NCBI RefSeq assembly: GCF_014202335.1
Contig: NZ_JACHGP010000008.1
Span: 248,001-312,000 of the forward strand
Source: Mycobacterium sp. AZCC_0083
Lineage (GTDB): Bacteria; Actinomycetota; Actinomycetes; Mycobacteriales; Mycobacteriaceae
Length of the DNA: 64,000 nt
Direction: 5' to 3'
Both the position numbers and the translations under genes were made by a program. The notes beneath the pieces were generated by a model. The model did no database searches, was not told where the DNA came from, and saw only the letters and a list, made by a program, of their open reading frames with translations. Each line of letters opens with the position of its first letter. Position 1 is the first letter of the stretch. Below, one piece after another: positions 61,307-64,000 of this stretch.

Positions 61307-63651
61307 GTCGATTCAACGGCAAGATCGAACTCGACATCCGCGACTCCGAGCCGGACTGGGGTCCCTACCAAGCTCCAGTCGCGCCGCCCGATGCACCCAA
61401 CGTCCTGTATCTGGTCTGGGATGACACGGGCATCGCCACATGGGACTGCTTCGGTGGCCTTGTCGAGATGCCGGCGATGAGCCGCATCGCCGAGCGGGGG
61501 GTGCGGCTCTCGCAGTTCCACACCACCGCGTTGTGCTCGCCGACCCGGGCGTCGTTGCTCACCGGACGCAACGCCACCACCGTCGGGATGGCGACCATCG
61601 AGGAGTTCACCGACGGGTTCCCGAACTGCAACGGGCGGATCCCGTTCGACACCGCGTTGCTCTCCGAGGTGCTCGTCGAACGTGGCTACAACACCTACTG
61701 CGTGGGCAAGTGGCACCTGACGCCGCTCGAAGAGTCCAATCTGGCCTCCACCAAACGACATTGGCCACTGAGCCGCGGCTTCGAGCGGTTCTACGGCTTC
61801 ATGGGCGGCGAGACCGATCAGTGGTATCCGGAGTTGGTGTACGACAACCATCCGGTGCCCGCGCCCGCCACGCCCGAGGAGGGCTACCACCTGTCGAAGG
61901 ACCTGGCCGACAAGACCATCGAGTTCATCCGCGATGCGAAGGTGATCGCACCGGACAAGCCGTGGTTCAGCTACCTGTGCCCCGGCGCAGGCCACGCCCC
62001 GCATCACGTCTTCAAAGACTGGGCCGACAAGTACGCCGGCCGCTTCGACATGGGCTATGAGGCCTACCGGGAGATCGTGCTCGAGAACCAGAAGAAGCTC
62101 GGCATCGTCCCGCAGGACACCGAATTGTCGCCCGTCAACCCGTATCTCGACGTCAAGGGCCCCAACGGCGAGGCGTGGCCGTATCAGGACACGGTGCGGC
62201 CGTGGGACACGCTGAACGACGAAGAGAAGCGGTTGTTCAGCCGGATGGCAGAGGTCTTCGCCGGCTTCCTGTCCTACACGGATGCCCAGATCGGCCGCGT
62301 CCTCGACTATCTCGATGAGTCCGGGCAGTTGGACAACACCATCATCGTCGTGATCTCCGACAACGGTGCCAGCGGTGAGGGCGGCCCGAACGGATCGGTC
62401 AACGAGAACAAGTTCTTCAACGGCTACATCGACACCGTCGAAGAGAGCATGCGTTTCTACGACCACCTCGGCGGACCGGACACCTACAACCACTATCCGA
62501 TCGGTTGGGCGATGGCGTTCAACACGCCATACAAGTTGTTCAAGCGCTACGCCTCGCACGAAGGCGGTATCGCCGACACGGCAATCATCTCCTGGCCCAA
62601 CGGAATCGACGCACACGGCGAGGTCCGCGACAACTACGTCAACGTCTGCGACGTCACGCCGACCATCTACGAGCTACTAGGCATCACGCCGCCGAACGAA
62701 GTCAGCGGCATTGCGCAGAAGCCGCTCGACGGTGTGAGTTTCAAGGCTGCGCTTGATGATTCGGCTGCGGATACGGGCAAGAAGACCCAGTTCTACACCA
62801 TGCTCGGCACGCGCGGCATCTGGCACGACGGCTGGTTCGCCAACACCGTGCACGCGGCGAGCCCCGCCGGATGGTCGCATTTCGGCGACGACCGCTGGGA
62901 GCTCTTCCACATCGAAGCCGACCGCAGCCAGTGCCACGACCTCGCTGCCGAGCAGCCCGACAAACTCGAGGAACTCAAGGCCCTGTGGTTCGCCGAAGCC
63001 GACAAGTACAACGGGCTTCCGCTGGGCGATCTGAACATCTTCGAAACCTTGGGCCGCTTCCGGCCCTACCTGTCGGTCAACCGCAAGAACTTCACCTACT
63101 ACCCGGGCACCGCCGAGGTGGGCATCGGTGCGGCGGCCGAGATCCGCGGCCAGTCCTTCTCCGTCCTCGCCGAGGTGACCATCGACACCACCGGCGCGGA
63201 AGGCGTGCTGTTCAAGCAGGGCGCGGGGCACGGTGGCCACGTCCTGTACGTCCAGGACACCCACTTGCACTACGTCTACAACTTCATGGGCGAAGAGGAG
63301 CAGAAGCTCTCCGCCCCCGACCCGATTCCCCTCGGCAGCCATGTGTTCGGCGTCCGCTACGAGCGCACCGGCACCGTCGAGGGCAGCCACACACCCGTCG
63401 GAGACGTGTCGCTGTACGTCGACGGAGACACCGTCGCGACCATGTCGGGTGTGCGCGCGCACCCCGGCAGCTTCGGTCTCGCAGGCGGCGGCATCGCGGT
63501 AGGCCGCAACGGCGGTCAACCCGTGTCGGGTGCGTACAAGGCGCCTTACGAGTTCACCGGCGGCACGATCGCTAAGGTGGTGGTGGACATCTCGGGAACG
63601 CCCTATGTGGACGTGGAACGAGAACTTGCGCAGGCATTCTCTAAGGACTGA
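61270..63651 (+). CDS. atsA: arylsulfatase
   Basis: 793 residues from the ATG at 61270; the in-frame ATG at 61303 gives 782. Type I sulfatase: LYLVWDDTGIATWDCFGG (metal Asp pair), LCSPTRASLLTGRNATTVGMA where the Cys becomes formylglycine, VGKWHLTPL, and VISDNGASGEGG. Strongly like M. tuberculosis AtsA (Rv0711) in sequence and position after rpsQ. The last 180 residues form an extra beta-rich domain. The formylglycine-generating enzyme gene (Rv0712 neighbour) is not next; a lipoprotein gene is. Confidence 0.95.
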   Translation: MARASEATGKKMGRFNGKIELDIRDSEPDWGPYQAPVAPPDAPNVLYLVWDDTGIATWDCFGGLVEMPAMSRIAERGVRLSQFHTTALCSPTRASLLTGRNATTVGMATIEEFTDGFPNCNGRIPFDTALLSEVLVERGYNTYCVGKWHLTPLEESNLASTKRHWPLSRGFERFYGFMGGETDQWYPELVYDNHPVPAPATPEEGYHLSKDLADKTIEFIRDAKVIAPDKPWFSYLCPGAGHAPHHVFKDWADKYAGRFDMGYEAYREIVLENQKKLGIVPQDTELSPVNPYLDVKGPNGEAWPYQDTVRPWDTLNDEEKRLFSRMAEVFAGFLSYTDAQIGRVLDYLDESGQLDNTIIVVISDNGASGEGGPNGSVNENKFFNGYIDTVEESMRFYDHLGGPDTYNHYPIGWAMAFNTPYKLFKRYASHEGGIADTAIISWPNGIDAHGEVRDNYVNVCDVTPTIYELLGITPPNEVSGIAQKPLDGVSFKAALDDSAADTGKKTQFYTMLGTRGIWHDGWFANTVHAASPAGWSHFGDDRWELFHIEADRSQCHDLAAEQPDKLEELKALWFAEADKYNGLPLGDLNIFETLGRFRPYLSVNRKNFTYYPGTAEVGIGAAAEIRGQSFSVLAEVTIDTTGAEGVLFKQGAGHGGHVLYVQDTHLHYVYNFMGEEEQKLSAPDPIPLGSHVFGVRYERTGTVEGSHTPVGDVSLYVDGDTVATMSGVRAHPGSFGLAGGGIAVGRNGGQPVSGAYKAPYEFTGGTIAKVVVDISGTPYVDVERELAQAFSKD

Positions 63652-64000
63652 TGAAACTCGGGCGATGGACAGGCGTCGCGCTCGTGTTCGTGACGGCGGG
63701 CGTGGCATCGGCTTGCGTCCGCACCCACGAGGGCGTTCCCGTCGCCGCATCATCGCTCGAGGCAAGCGCGAAACCGCTCCCCGGCGCCGCGTCGCCATCC
63801 TCCGCCAACGACCAGGCACCGCCCGGCGTGGTGCCGACGATCCAGGTGCCCGTGCCCATCGACGCCGTCACCTGCGCGGCACCCGCCAAGCCGGGGACCG
63901 TGATCACGGCCGCCGTCTCCGACCCGACGGCTCCCAAGATCACCGTCGCCCTGCCGCCCGGCTGGAACTCGTCGCCAGGGTCCGGCGACGTCGGCGCACG
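63651..64000 (+). CDS. lipoprotein, 3' end outside window
   Basis: At least 116 residues and open at the edge. ATG overlaps the atsA stop (TGATG). Signal peptide GVALVFVTAGVASAC with the lipobox Cys, then a Pro/Ala/Ser linker and PIDAVTCAAPAKPGTV...ITVALPPGWNSSPG, a start resembling mycobacterial LpqN/LpqT-type lipoproteins. Translationally coupled to atsA. Confidence 0.75.
   Translation, partial: MKLGRWTGVALVFVTAGVASACVRTHEGVPVAASSLEASAKPLPGAASPSSANDQAPPGVVPTIQVPVPIDAVTCAAPAKPGTVITAAVSDPTAPKITVALPPGWNSSPGSGDVGA

Overview
The window is a high-GC actinobacterial chromosome segment that reads as a Mycobacterium/Mycolicibacterium core region. Gene order follows the M. tuberculosis Rv0668-Rv0711 backbone: rpoC end, nfo, lpqP, fadE8, echA4, a PaaX-type regulator, echA5, a TetR regulator, rpsL-rpsG-fusA-tuf, a mycofactocin-type SDR, a ferredoxin reductase, the mycofactocin operon mftR/mftA-G, the S10 ribosomal operon rpsJ to rpsQ, and atsA. 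Several accessory blocks interrupt this backbone and suggest a fast-growing environmental species. No tRNA, rRNA, IS element or CRISPR array was seen.

1-16.6 kb: rpoC 3' end and terminator, a DUF559 protein, endonuclease IV, a 1449-residue secreted glycosidase-like protein with Ig-like and beta-propeller repeats, a PAP2 membrane enzyme, LpqP esterase, a cupin, an acyl-CoA dehydrogenase/crotonase/PaaX cluster, two DUF3060 secreted proteins, two DUF3558-like lipoproteins and a TetR regulator. The mmpL5/mmpS5/Rv0678 genes that M. tuberculosis carries here are absent.

16.6-37.1 kb: the str operon with promoter and terminator, a PP2C phosphatase and two membrane proteins. Then an arginine block: ArcD-type antiporter and arginine deiminase, followed after the SDR and a hydrolase by USP-rocE-rocD-amidinohydrolase and a divergent Lrp/AsnC regulator, equivalent to Rv2319c-Rv2324. 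This block separates the SDR (preceded by a perfect match to the KstR consensus) from the ferredoxin reductase. An ECF sigma factor coupled to a triple-VOC protein follows.

37.1-44.4 kb: the complete mycofactocin locus: TetR regulator MftR diverging from the 31-residue precursor MftA, chaperone MftB, radical SAM MftC, flavoprotein MftD, peptidase MftE, glycosyltransferase MftF and GMC oxidoreductase MftG.

44.3-53.3 kb: accessory genes: Asp/Glu racemase family, divergent MFS/TetR pair with a double operator, P450, lipoprotein esterase, SnoaL-like protein, and a patch of small genes with a duplicated leader and a DUF4442 gene fragment. 53.4-59.2 kb: the S10 operon from rpsJ to rpsQ, promoter to terminator. 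59.2-64 kb: NUDIX, a TetR/DUF2306 divergent pair with two tandem operators, arylsulfatase AtsA with a duplicated start region, and the beginning of a lipoprotein gene cut by the window edge.
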